A stretch of DNA of 64,000 nt from NCBI GenBank assembly GCA_903884105.1, contig CAISDJ010000060.1:1-64000 (forward strand), in the 5' to 3' direction. Below are positions 7,781 to 16,066 of this stretch, piece by piece. The notes below the pieces were generated by a model that was given only the letters and a program-made list of their open reading frames with translations, had not been told where the DNA came from and ran no database searches. A program made the position numbers and the translations under genes. Position 1 is the first letter of the stretch. Every line of letters begins with the position of its first letter. This stretch comes from an uncultured Pseudomonadota bacterium. Lineage in GTDB: Bacteria; Pseudomonadota; Gammaproteobacteria; Steroidobacterales; Steroidobacteraceae.

Positions 7781-8590
7781 ATGGACATGACAAACGCCGC
7801 AAGCCGGCATCGGTATCTGCCGCTCTTTCTGGTGTTCGCCATCGCGTGTTTTTGCGTGGGTCAGTCGACAGCTGCGGTACCCGCCCCGCAGGCCAAGGGG
7901 GGCAATCCTTCGGATCTGCTGGGCGTCTGGATCGGAGCAGGCTTCGGGAGCACCGCCTGGCGCAATACCAGCTGGACTTTAACTCCAGAGTTCACGGCCT
8001 GGGGTGCTGCTGAATCCAAACGGATGGGTGACCCGCAGGTCTCCGTCGAGAGCTACTGCGAGCCGCCTGGGCCGACCGTGCTGATGGGTGCCAATCCGCT
8101 GTTTCCCATGCAGATCGCAATGTCGCCCGGCGAATTGGTCATCATGATGGAGGGCGCTCCGATTCCGCGCCATATCTACATTGACGGGCGCACTCACCCT
8201 GATTTTCTGGAGCTGGGCTGGACGGGGCATTCAGTCGGCCACTGGGAAGGCGACGTGCTGGTCGTCGACACGATCGGCCTCAAGGCGCCCAAGCGGCCGC
8301 TGAACGGGTTTGCTTCAAACGCGGTCATTCCCTTGCCTACGGACAAAGGGCCTCGACTGCCGATCTCCGAACAGCTCCACATGATCGAGCGCATCCGTCT
8401 GGTGGGGGCGGGACAATTCCTCGAAAACGAGATCACGCTGATCGATCCGAAGGCGTATGCGAAGCCGCTGACCGCAAAGTTCTATTCGCAGAGGCGTCCG
8501 GATCTCACTCTGCTCGACCTCTTCTGTAACGAGGACACGCGGCCGCAGGATGAGGGCTACGTTCCAGGCAAGGCAGCCGAGAAGCATTGA
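7781..8590 (+). CDS. Exported WEGD-family protein of unknown function
   Basis: 269 residues with an N-terminal hydrophobic export signal (YLPLFLVFAIACFCVG, cleavage probably after STAA). No known catalytic domain is recognisable. The core motif is DGRTHPD followed by GHSVGHWEGDVLVVDTIG; the same arrangement recurs at 10736-11620 and 22707-23588 and more weakly at 20810-21598. The second half is predicted beta-rich (MIERIRLVGAGQFLENEITL). Periplasmic or outer-surface location is inferred. It directly precedes a DUF6152 gene. Confidence 0.75.
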   Translation: MDMTNAASRHRYLPLFLVFAIACFCVGQSTAAVPAPQAKGGNPSDLLGVWIGAGFGSTAWRNTSWTLTPEFTAWGAAESKRMGDPQVSVESYCEPPGPTVLMGANPLFPMQIAMSPGELVIMMEGAPIPRHIYIDGRTHPDFLELGWTGHSVGHWEGDVLVVDTIGLKAPKRPLNGFASNAVIPLPTDKGPRLPISEQLHMIERIRLVGAGQFLENEITLIDPKAYAKPLTAKFYSQRRPDLTLLDLFCNEDTRPQDEGYVPGKAAEKH

Positions 8591-8640
8591 GTAGCCGATC
8601 CCGTTACAGTCGATGGCTGCTTTTCAATGAGGAGTTCATG

Positions 8641-9048
8641 ATGAGAATGCCAACAGGCGTCGTTGCGGCAGCGGCCTTCCTGCTGACTGCACAACTGGCT
8701 GATGCCCATCACTCATTCGCGATGTTTGACCTCGCGAAGGAAGTGACGATCGAGGCGACGGTGAAGGAACTCCGTTGGACCAACCCCCATGTCTGGATTC
8801 AGGTGCTGGTCCCCGGCAGCGCGGGTGGGGAACAGGAATGGGGTATTGAGGCGGGTGCGCCGGGCATGCTCACGCGCACCGGCTGGCGCAGCAACATGCT
8901 GGCTCCCGGCGACAAGGTGACATTGATCGTGCATCCGGCCCTCAGTGGAGCTCCGACGGCGAGCCTGGTCAAAGTCACGCTCGCAGATGGCCGCGTGATG
9001 GGCCCAGGCGGTCCACCGCCACCGCCACCCGCGAGTGCCGGGCAATAG
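8641..9048 (+). CDS. DUF6152 family exported protein
   Basis: 135 residues: signal peptide ending LADA, then HHSFAMFDLAKEVTIEATVK and WTNPHVWIQV, the hallmarks of DUF6152, a small exported beta-sandwich-like family with an N-terminal double histidine that may bind metal. The proline-rich end (GGPPPPPPAS) looks like a flexible tail. A gaggag site at 8629-8634 favours the second of two adjacent ATGs (8641) over 8638. Probably co-transcribed with the preceding exported protein, 50 bases upstream. Confidence 0.75.
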   Translation: MRMPTGVVAAAAFLLTAQLADAHHSFAMFDLAKEVTIEATVKELRWTNPHVWIQVLVPGSAGGEQEWGIEAGAPGMLTRTGWRSNMLAPGDKVTLIVHPALSGAPTASLVKVTLADGRVMGPGGPPPPPPASAGQ

Positions 9049-9086
9049 GGCTTTTTGCTGTTGAACTGGACGAGAGCAGCACGGCT

Positions 9087-9509
9087 TTGCAGCGTGTGCT
9101 GCGGGCAGTGCTGGACGTCGAGCGGCGTACGCAGGGCATGCTGTCGCCGCTTGAGCTCGTGAACGCGATCACGAACAGTGAAGAGTGGGCCTGGCTCAGG
9201 CCGCTATACAGCCTGATAGCCGACATCGATCATGCGCTCGCGGGCGAGGAAGCACTGCCGGCCAGCGAGATCGCCGCGATCGGTGCACATGCCCGCGCGA
9301 TGCTGTCGGGCGTTGGCGCGCCGGTCGAACAGGCGTTTCTGGATCGCTATCGAGTGCTGCTGCAGACGCATACCGAAGTGGCGATGGCCCACGGAGGCGC
9401 CATCCAGGCGTTGAAGAAGCTGCCGCCTGAGCCAGAGACGGAATCAGAGCGACTTCGCGCTCATCACCAATGGAACGAGCGGCGCCTGCATCAACGTCGC
9501 CATCGATAG
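9087..9509 (+). CDS. Conserved hypothetical helical protein
   Basis: About 140 residues, predicted all-helical and charged; contains SPLELVNAITNSEEWAWLRP and LYSLIADIDHAL, a pattern I associate with an unnamed proteobacterial family. No signal, membrane segment or catalytic motif. The start is uncertain: TTG at 9087 is used here, but the frame is open further upstream and the true start may lie near 9060. The last ~20 residues are rich in arginine and histidine. Confidence 0.5.
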   Translation: MQRVLRAVLDVERRTQGMLSPLELVNAITNSEEWAWLRPLYSLIADIDHALAGEEALPASEIAAIGAHARAMLSGVGAPVEQAFLDRYRVLLQTHTEVAMAHGGAIQALKKLPPEPETESERLRAHHQWNERRLHQRRHR

Positions 9510-9542
9510 CAGCAGCGTCGCGCTGCCCATTCCGGCTGCCGA

Positions 9543-10187
9543 TCAACCACCCAGCGCCTTCTGAACCGAAGCCTGCCATTCGGCGGGATGGCCGAGGTAA
9601 CGTCCGAATTCCAGTACGGAGCGTTGCTGGTTGTGGACCAGTGCAAAGGTCGGGAATCCCTGTCCGCCGACCTCGCCGAGCAGCGTGCGGCTGTCATTGA
9701 TGTGGTCGTGCGTGGGCTTTCCCGCGAGCGATGCATACGCCACATCGAATTCAGCCCCATCCAGCCCGAGATCGATCGCGAGCGCCCGCAGCACCGTCAG
9801 GTCGGCGACCTTCTGACCGTCGATGAAATGGGCGCGCTGAATTCGCTTGAGCATGTCGAGCCCGCGCTCCCCGAGCTGTTCGGCCGCCAGGATGGCCGTA
9901 GTGGGCGGCTCAGAGTCGAAAACGGCGGACCGGTCACCTAGCAGCCCATTCTTGTACGCCTCGCCGAACGGCTGACCACTCATCTCCGCGATGCGCTGGT
10001 CGTGTTGCAGCACATAGTCGCGCAGCTGCGGCGTCACTTGCTGCCGGGCCCTTCCCGCCATCATCCCGCCGCCGTGCAGCGATACCTTCAACCCATTGAT
10101 TTTCAGTAAGGATTCGACCAGTGGCGCTGCGCCGTAGCACCAGCCGCAAAACGGATCGAAGACGTAGTGCAGCACGGCGTCGGTCAT
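9543..10187 (-). CDS. DsbA-family thioredoxin-fold protein
   Basis: 214 residues. Near the N-terminus it has DPFCGWCYG, a CxxC pair (CGWC) right after the first strand, followed by a helical insertion and the return motif GGQGFPTFAL with the cis-proline. Without a signal peptide it should be a cytosolic member of the DsbA/FrnE/HCCA-isomerase-like group, acting as oxidoreductase or chaperone. The ATG at 10187 is preceded by ctggag on the minus strand. It converges on the hypothetical gene at 9087. Confidence 0.85.
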   Translation of the reverse strand: MTDAVLHYVFDPFCGWCYGAAPLVESLLKINGLKVSLHGGGMMAGRARQQVTPQLRDYVLQHDQRIAEMSGQPFGEAYKNGLLGDRSAVFDSEPPTTAILAAEQLGERGLDMLKRIQRAHFIDGQKVADLTVLRALAIDLGLDGAEFDVAYASLAGKPTHDHINDSRTLLGEVGGQGFPTFALVHNQQRSVLEFGRYLGHPAEWQASVQKALGG

Positions 10188-10322
10188 GGGAACTCCAGAC
10201 GGATAAGGACAGTGATATGAGCATCCTGGAGGCGGGGGCGGCAAGTGCTGAATCTGGCGCCCCATTTCACGTGAGCGCAGCTGGGCGTTCTGGGAGAGAC
10301 CGGCGCCGCGCACCGGGAGGGT

Positions 10323-10619
10323 TCACATCGGGTCGGTGGACACCGAAATGAATCCGAGGACCCCCGCGTTCGAGCTGTAGACGATATACCTGCGGGTATC
10401 GACCATGATCCAGGTGCTGCCTCTCGGCCAAAAAGCGTCCAGCAACCTCTGGAATTCCGGTGTGAGGGCCAAAGCGTGCTGCGGAGAATCGGCAGTATCG
10501 TTCGGTGGGTGCGCGATGGGCTCCGAGCCCAACAACGAACCTGAGGCGTTTTTCGCGATGAGGCAATGCCCAAAATTGCCGCCTTGTTCTTGTGTACGGC
10601 CGCTTATGACAGGCGTCAT
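10323..10619 (-). CDS. Small hypothetical protein (uncertain)
   Basis: 98 codons with protein-like composition in the C-terminal half (LTPEFQRLLDAFWPRGSTWI, VDTRRYIVYSS, VLGFISV), suggesting a helix and two strands. No family recognised. The only ATG lies inside the 10597-10628 hairpin, which would hide the start codon. It lies between two genes on the same strand. Together with the hairpin and terminator it is all I see between 10188 and 10735. Confidence 0.4.
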   Translation of the reverse strand: MTPVISGRTQEQGGNFGHCLIAKNASGSLLGSEPIAHPPNDTADSPQHALALTPEFQRLLDAFWPRGSTWIMVDTRRYIVYSSNAGVLGFISVSTDPM

Positions 10620-10628
10620 AAGCGGCCG
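10597..10628. repeat. Perfect 14-bp stem-loop
   Basis: cggccgcttatgac and its exact complement are separated by the four-base loop aggc. No T-run follows on either strand, so it is not a standard terminator. It could be a dyad operator, or a hairpin controlling translation of the small frame starting at 10619. Confidence 0.6.
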
Positions 10629-10681
10629 CTATCCTGGCGGCGACTTCCGCGACTGTTCGCGCTCAACATGCGTGTGGTGCG

Positions 10682-10709
10682 AAAAAAAAGGCCCCGCGAG
10701 GGGCCTTTT
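10682..10709 (-). terminator. Rho-independent terminator
   Basis: aaggcccc / ggggcctt with loop gcga, preceded on the plus strand by eight A. Read on the minus strand this is a GC hairpin followed by eight T, placed 27 bases after the stop of the exported protein gene (10736-11620). It would also work weakly in the other direction (four T). Confidence 0.85.
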
Positions 10710-10735
10710 CTTCGATCGGGCGTGCAGGCCCCAAA

Positions 10736-11620
10736 TCAGTCGCGAGTTGCCGTCGTGCGCCGGCCAGAGCGGAGCTCGCGAACCTTCTGCATGTACTCGG
10801 GGTACATCGTCTGCGCGCCACCGAGGACTGCCTCGAGCGGCAGCTTGTTCTTGTCTGCGTACTCGGTCAGGAACGGATGCTTGCCTGGCAGGTAGTGCGG
10901 CACATACCCCTTCGGTTGGCCGACAATCTCGACCACCGGATCGCACGGATACGGGGCGATGTTGGCCTGGTTGTTGAGTTCGTAGTCGGAGCTGCGGATC
11001 ATCGACTCTGTCAGGTTCGCGGGGTCCTGGATCACCACGATGACAGTCACGTAGTTCCCATGGCGCGCATAGTGCTCACGAGTCACTGCGCGATCGCTGC
11101 GCGACACGCCGTTGCGACGGATATAGGACTGCTTGAGGTGGGTGGTCTCGACCGACAGCACGTCGCCTTCCCACTTGCCGAGGGAGAAACCCTGGAAGGT
11201 GTGCGCGGCATAGTCCGCCGGGCGCTCACGTCCGTCCATCCAGATCGTCCGCTCCGCCGCCTGCCAGACCTTGCGCATGTGCCAGCCGATCGTGTCCTGG
11301 GTTTCGGAGTTCACGAGCTTGGTGAAACGGAAGTTCGCAAAACGGGTGTAGTAATCCGAGGGATGCGGACGGCACTGGTATTCCTCGAGCGTCACCAGAG
11401 AAGGCTCCCAGGAAAGGGCGCGCGCCCGGCCAGACTCGTTGATGGGCAGCCCTTCATACTCCACCATGTCGGGACCCGTGCCTCTTTCGAGGAAGTCCTC
11501 ATGGACCCGGCCCACCCAGACGCCAGACAGGTCGATTTCGGCAAGGGCGGTTCCGGTCAGGAACAGCATGCCGAGACTGGATGCCAGGACAGCCCGGCGC
11601 AGCGAAGGTAGTAAAGCCAT
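10736..11620 (-). CDS. Exported WEGD-family protein
   Basis: 294 residues. Signal peptide MALLPSLRRAVLASSLGMLF with cleavage after GTALA. Motifs: WMDGRERPADYAAHTFQGFS, GKWEGDVLSVETTHLK and SYIRRNG, closely matching the protein at 22707-23588. An N-terminal segment (HEDFLERGTGPDM, followed by ESGRARALSWEPSLVTLEEYQC) is also shared between the two. Function unknown; no catalytic residues recognised. The start at 11620 follows a strong aggggga site. The gene has its own terminator and stands alone. Confidence 0.8.
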   Translation of the reverse strand: MALLPSLRRAVLASSLGMLFLTGTALAEIDLSGVWVGRVHEDFLERGTGPDMVEYEGLPINESGRARALSWEPSLVTLEEYQCRPHPSDYYTRFANFRFTKLVNSETQDTIGWHMRKVWQAAERTIWMDGRERPADYAAHTFQGFSLGKWEGDVLSVETTHLKQSYIRRNGVSRSDRAVTREHYARHGNYVTVIVVIQDPANLTESMIRSSDYELNNQANIAPYPCDPVVEIVGQPKGYVPHYLPGKHPFLTEYADKNKLPLEAVLGGAQTMYPEYMQKVRELRSGRRTTATRD

Positions 11621-11878
11621 GAAATCCCCCTGAACGGATGTCTTAAGGCAAAGACCGAGTTGTATCCAGCCAGATGGCAATCGCCTCCCAGCCGGTCTTG
11701 CTTCCTGAATGGTAAACCGCGGCTTCCCCGACGGACAGCCCGTCTTGACAAATCTCCTCAGAATGTCCGCTTTAGGGGGGCGCTTGTCATTGGTCCGGCG
11801 CCACAACGGTCGGCAATTGCGCCCGATGGCCGGGACCCTCCGGCGAAGGTCCGGCCATCCGCAGGCAAATCCGGGGGC

Positions 11879-13822
11879 TCAGTGCGGCACCGGGTCACCG
11901 AGCGCCCGCGCGGTGAACCGATAGCGCGTCTTGCCGATCGTCAGGACGTCCTCGTTCTGCAGGACCTGCTTCCGGACTCGTCGCCCGTTCACATAACACC
12001 CGTTGGTGCTGCCCAGGTCCTCGATGATGACGGCGCTCCCACCGATCAGCAGGCGGGCATGATGCCGGCTGATGTGACTGGAGCGAATCTGCAGGTCGTT
12101 CTCGTGCGTCCGGCCGATCGTCATGACCTTGCGATTGAGCACATGCACGACATCGGCATTGTCGACACCGATGAGGTGGCGGAGCGGAACGTGGGCCGTA
12201 TCGGTCCCCTGGCCGTTCTCGATGCTGTTGATGTCGCGGCGAATCGAGGCGAGCGCGTCGACATGGGTGGCGAGCTCTGCTCGCAGGGCAATGACAGCCG
12301 CTTCCCGGGCATGCAGTTCGGTCGAAAGGGATTGCGATTGCGCTTGAGCCCCTTCGAGCTCTCGAGCAAGGGTCGCGGATCGAGTCCGCAGGTCCTCGGC
12401 TTCCGTTTCCAGCGCTTGCATTCGCTCGTTCCGCGCCTGCAGCTCATTTCCCTGTAATGCCAGGTGCGACTCGAAATCGGCCAGTCGATGCTCGAGCGTC
12501 TCAATCTTCTCAGACTGGCGTGTCCCCGCTTTCGCGGCGTCGGAGTGCTCGCTCTGCAGTTCGTCGAGTTTCGTCTGCAACGCGGTTGCCTGCTGCAGAG
12601 TGGCATCACGCTCGCTGGCAGCAACAGCTAGCGAGGTCGTGCTCTCAACAAGCTCTGCCCGGGTCTCCTCGTGGGCCGTCGTTTTCAGATTGAGGTCGTC
12701 GCGAAGCTGCTCGAGCTGCTGCGCCAGTGCAGATGCAACCGCGACCGACTGTTCGTACAGCCGCGACGATTCCAGCAGCGACTGTTCGCGCAATCCGAGC
12801 GACTGTTGCAGGATCTGCTTTTCCGTATTGAGTACGGCAATGGTCGCTTGCTGGCTTCCGATCTGGTCGTGTAGTTCGACGATGCGGCTATCGCCCGCCT
12901 GCAGCGAATTCTTGAGTGCGGCCAGCGACTCATCACGGCCCGCGACATCCTTGCCAAGACGGGTGATATTCGCGGCGGCTTCTTCGGCGACGGCCTCAAG
13001 CGCCGCGACGGAGCGTTCGCGAAGGGCCAGTGCCTGCTCGAGGCGTGCCATCGCAGCGCGGCTGGTATCGAGGGCAGCCTGCAACTGGTTGCTGAGGGAA
13101 TACTGTTCCGCAAATCGCTGTGCAATGGCGGCAGCGGCCCCTGTTTGTTCCGCGACCAGCGATTCGAGTGCAGTAGTGCTGGCTCGTTTCGCAGCCAGTT
13201 CGATGAGCGTTTGCTCGAGTTGCAGCCGCAGGGTGTCTGCATCGGACAGCGCCAAGACTGCCGTTGTCGAGTGCTCCGTCGCCCGCAACTCGATCTCGGC
13301 AAGCCGGGATTCGGTGATCCGCCGCTCCGCTGCGAGCAATTGTTCGAGTTCGGCGATGCGGGAACGCTGTGTCTGATGCTCGTCTGACAATCCGGTCAGG
13401 TCGGCGTCCGCTTTCAGGCAGCGAGCCTTGAGCGAGTCCCTTTCCTCAGTCAGTGCCTGGCTGAGTGTTGCCAGTGAGCCGTTGGCAATATTCGCATCGT
13501 CGAGGCGCGATTCAAGCTGCGCGATGCGGTCCAGAACGCCGTTCAGTTCGCCGTCCAGTCGTGATTTGCTGGACGCGGTGACCTCGAGGGTGCCCTGCAA
13601 TGCATGCAGTTCGGCTTCGCGGTCCTTTAGTTCGTCCTCAAGCTGGTCAATCCTGGCAGCGTGCAGATCATGGGGTTGCGGTGCGAGCCAGGTATCGGTG
13701 TTGTCCACGGCGCCCGCATCCATTGCCTTGAGATGGGCCTCATAGGCAGCCGGGTCGAATTGCGGCAACGCGTCGGTACGATCGGGGTCGTCTTGCGGAG
13801 GATGGATGTCGCGCTTGCGCAT
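11879..13822 (-). CDS. Long coiled-coil protein with C-terminal FHA domain
   Basis: 647 residues. Residues ~55-530 are almost unbroken coiled coil (repeated heptads of L/A with E/Q/R), and the last ~85 are a forkhead-associated phosphopeptide-binding domain: TIGRTHENDLQI, SSHISRHHARL, DLGSTNGCYVNGRRV. All key FHA residues (G-R, S-x2-H, N-G) are present, so phosphothreonine binding is expected. No transmembrane helix. No kinase or phosphatase partner is adjacent. It stands alone, about 260 bases after the previous gene. Function could be scaffolding or cytoskeletal; this is inference. Confidence 0.85.
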   Translation of the reverse strand: MRKRDIHPPQDDPDRTDALPQFDPAAYEAHLKAMDAGAVDNTDTWLAPQPHDLHAARIDQLEDELKDREAELHALQGTLEVTASSKSRLDGELNGVLDRIAQLESRLDDANIANGSLATLSQALTEERDSLKARCLKADADLTGLSDEHQTQRSRIAELEQLLAAERRITESRLAEIELRATEHSTTAVLALSDADTLRLQLEQTLIELAAKRASTTALESLVAEQTGAAAAIAQRFAEQYSLSNQLQAALDTSRAAMARLEQALALRERSVAALEAVAEEAAANITRLGKDVAGRDESLAALKNSLQAGDSRIVELHDQIGSQQATIAVLNTEKQILQQSLGLREQSLLESSRLYEQSVAVASALAQQLEQLRDDLNLKTTAHEETRAELVESTTSLAVAASERDATLQQATALQTKLDELQSEHSDAAKAGTRQSEKIETLEHRLADFESHLALQGNELQARNERMQALETEAEDLRTRSATLARELEGAQAQSQSLSTELHAREAAVIALRAELATHVDALASIRRDINSIENGQGTDTAHVPLRHLIGVDNADVVHVLNRKVMTIGRTHENDLQIRSSHISRHHARLLIGGSAVIIEDLGSTNGCYVNGRRVRKQVLQNEDVLTIGKTRYRFTARALGDPVPH

Positions 13823-14039
13823 GGCTCGTCAGGTTCTCGCAGGAGGCGGTGCCCGCAGAATGTCATGCCGCGGGACCCTATCTTAGGCGACGGGCCTGAC
13901 CTCGCCTCAGGCAGTCGTCGGAACTGTGCCCGGCCGCACAGGAATGCAGACCGCATCAAGCGGCGGGGCGCTGCGCAACCCTGTCCAGCAGGACGCTTAC
14001 CGGAAGCCAAATCAATCCCTTAGACTGTTCAGGCCCAGA

Positions 14040-14597
14040 TTGGAGGATTCGCACCTGGCCATCCGCTCGCCCACTTCCGCAGGTGCTCTGACCGCCATGA
14101 TCCTGGTGTTTGGCAGCCTGCTGCCGGGCAGGGATCTGCTTGCCGTGGATGCGGGTAGAGCGCACGAAGCGTGGCCTGCCACTGTCATCCGGGTTCGCGA
14201 TGGGGACAGTCTGCTGGTGCGGACCGGTGGCCGGGACATGGAGGTCAGACTGGCCGACGTTGATGCTCCCGAGCGAGGCCAACCCCATGCTGATCTGGCG
14301 CGCAAGGCGCTGATCGATCTCCTGCAGCGTCGCGATGTCACGGTGGAAGTGCTCGATACCGACCGGTATCGGCGCAAGGTGGCACGGGTCCACCGGCGGC
14401 CTGATGGTCTCGATATCAATGCCGAAGTCGTCCGGGCTGGCAACGCCTGGGTCTATCGGCGCTACGTCCGCGATCAGTCGTTGTTCGCTCTGGAGCGGAT
14501 TGCGAGGGAGCGCCGCGTGGGATTGTGGGCACTTCCAGAAGACCAGCGTGTTCCGCCTTGGACCTACCGCGAGCGTGACCGCAAGCGGCCGAATTAG
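14040..14597 (+). CDS. Exported thermonuclease-like (SNase) protein
   Basis: Staphylococcal-nuclease fold: VIRVRDGDSLLV, VRLADVDAPERGQPHADLAR, RRKVARVH and NAEVVRAGNAWVYRRY. The catalytic set (Asp of DGD, Arg and Glu of VRLADVDAPE, later Arg) appears complete, so Ca2+-dependent cleavage of nucleic acid is likely. A hydrophobic N-terminus (TAMILVFGSLLPG) suggests export. Start uncertain: TTG at 14040 gives a longer signal peptide; ATG at 14097 gives a very short one. It ends four bases into the converging phospholipase-like gene. Confidence 0.8.
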   Translation: MEDSHLAIRSPTSAGALTAMILVFGSLLPGRDLLAVDAGRAHEAWPATVIRVRDGDSLLVRTGGRDMEVRLADVDAPERGQPHADLARKALIDLLQRRDVTVEVLDTDRYRRKVARVHRRPDGLDINAEVVRAGNAWVYRRYVRDQSLFALERIARERRVGLWALPEDQRVPPWTYRERDRKRPN

Positions 14598-16066
14598 AAT
14601 GTCGACAGGCCAGTGGCTTCCATGAGGCGGTAGCGCCAGTAGCGCAGCGCCGAGTCATCCTGATATGCGGCGTAGGGCACGGTGTATTGCCCGCCGTCCT
14701 GATTGTTCCAGAGGCGGTCGAAGTAGTCCTGCATCCCGATCGCGAGCGGTGCGGCGCGCGTCATTGAAATCTCGATGTTCGCTTCGAGATTGTAGTTGCC
14801 GAGGTTGCGCCGCGTGAGGTTCGCGGAACCCAGCGACGCGATCAGACGGTCGCCGTTGGTCGCCATGACCAGTTTGGTGTGGAACTGCTCGCCCCGGGTC
14901 TGGTACCACCTGACGGCGATCCTGCCCCGGCTTGATTCCACCAGTTCTCGGGAGACGGGGCGATTGGGCACGCCGTCCTTCTCGATCCCGAAAGCATCCT
15001 TGTTCGGATCCAGGATCAACCGCACGCGCACACCGCGACCGGATGCTTCCTTGAGCGCTTCGACAAGCTCGCGATCCGAGAAATAGAACATCGCGATCGC
15101 GATGTCATCGCCTTCGTGCGCTCCGGTGATGGCGCGCAGCATCCGCTCGCGAATCCGCATTTCGGTCACGAACGCCGCACGTAGCGTGCTGCCTGGCGCC
15201 GATGCAAAAGACGCGGGCAGATCGATGCTCCCTGACCAACCCGAGAAGCGTGCAATGTCGAGCTCGCTGGCCAGGATCTCGCGTGCGAGACTCCCGGTAA
15301 AGCGCAGCGCGACATTCGAGTGACCGCTGCTGGCGTCATGGGGATTGCCGGAAGTGACCATGCCCACCCATTCGCCGTTGGCCTGATCTGCCACGATGAC
15401 CTTGCGATGATTGGCCTTGAAGTTGAGCAGCGAAAGCCAGCTGCGCAGGCTGATTCGCGAGGGGCCGTCGGCAAACGGATTGGGCAGCCAGCTGATGGCT
15501 GGCGAATTGCCCCACCACTCTACAAAAATCCTCCATGGAGCGGAATAGGCGGGATTCGAGTCGCGCAGCCGGCGCAGGTCGGTCACCACGACGTCGATCC
15601 CCACGGCCGCCAGTTCCTGCATAATCGGCGATGGCGCGCCGCCATACACATCGTTGATTGGATCGGTCACGACAACGACCTTCAGTGCGGGAGTGGCGCG
15701 CTTGCGGGCCAGCAGATGATCGGCGAGCTCCCGGCTCAAGGGTCTCACGCTGTCGCGGCTGCTCCCCGCCTGGTCGTTGAACAGGAAGAAGTCGAGGACC
15801 AGGGTGCTCTCCGCGTGATCGACAATGGCGAATACCGCATCGAAGATCTCCTGCTCATGTTTCCTTTCGCCCGCCGCGTCGCTGAACGTCAGGTCATGCA
15901 GGAACTCGATTGACTGTGCGGGAATCGCGACGTTACCCGAATCCACTGCAGTCCCAGCTGGCAGGGGCTTCAGGACTTGCCAGGCACCGACGCCAAGCCA
16001 TATCAGAAAACATGCGCCCAATGCGACAGTGCGACGTGAACGTCGCCGCATCGGACCGCTGTTCAC
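14594..16066 (-). CDS. Phospholipase D-like protein
   Basis: 490 residues with an N-terminal membrane anchor or signal (TVALGACFLIWLGVGAW). Two HKD halves are visible: NHRKVIVADQANGEWVGMV (~215) and FHTKLVMATNGDRLIASLGS (~396). The first is full HxK-x4-D; the second has T in place of D but is followed by the GSAN segment. This bipartite layout matches cardiolipin-synthase-like or periplasmic PLD enzymes. It probably acts on phospholipid in the envelope. Its start overlaps the stop of yheS by four bases, so the two are translationally coupled. Confidence 0.82.
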   Translation of the reverse strand: MNSGPMRRRSRRTVALGACFLIWLGVGAWQVLKPLPAGTAVDSGNVAIPAQSIEFLHDLTFSDAAGERKHEQEIFDAVFAIVDHAESTLVLDFFLFNDQAGSSRDSVRPLSRELADHLLARKRATPALKVVVVTDPINDVYGGAPSPIMQELAAVGIDVVVTDLRRLRDSNPAYSAPWRIFVEWWGNSPAISWLPNPFADGPSRISLRSWLSLLNFKANHRKVIVADQANGEWVGMVTSGNPHDASSGHSNVALRFTGSLAREILASELDIARFSGWSGSIDLPASFASAPGSTLRAAFVTEMRIRERMLRAITGAHEGDDIAIAMFYFSDRELVEALKEASGRGVRVRLILDPNKDAFGIEKDGVPNRPVSRELVESSRGRIAVRWYQTRGEQFHTKLVMATNGDRLIASLGSANLTRRNLGNYNLEANIEISMTRAAPLAIGMQDYFDRLWNNQDGGQYTVPYAAYQDDSALRYWRYRLMEATGLSTF

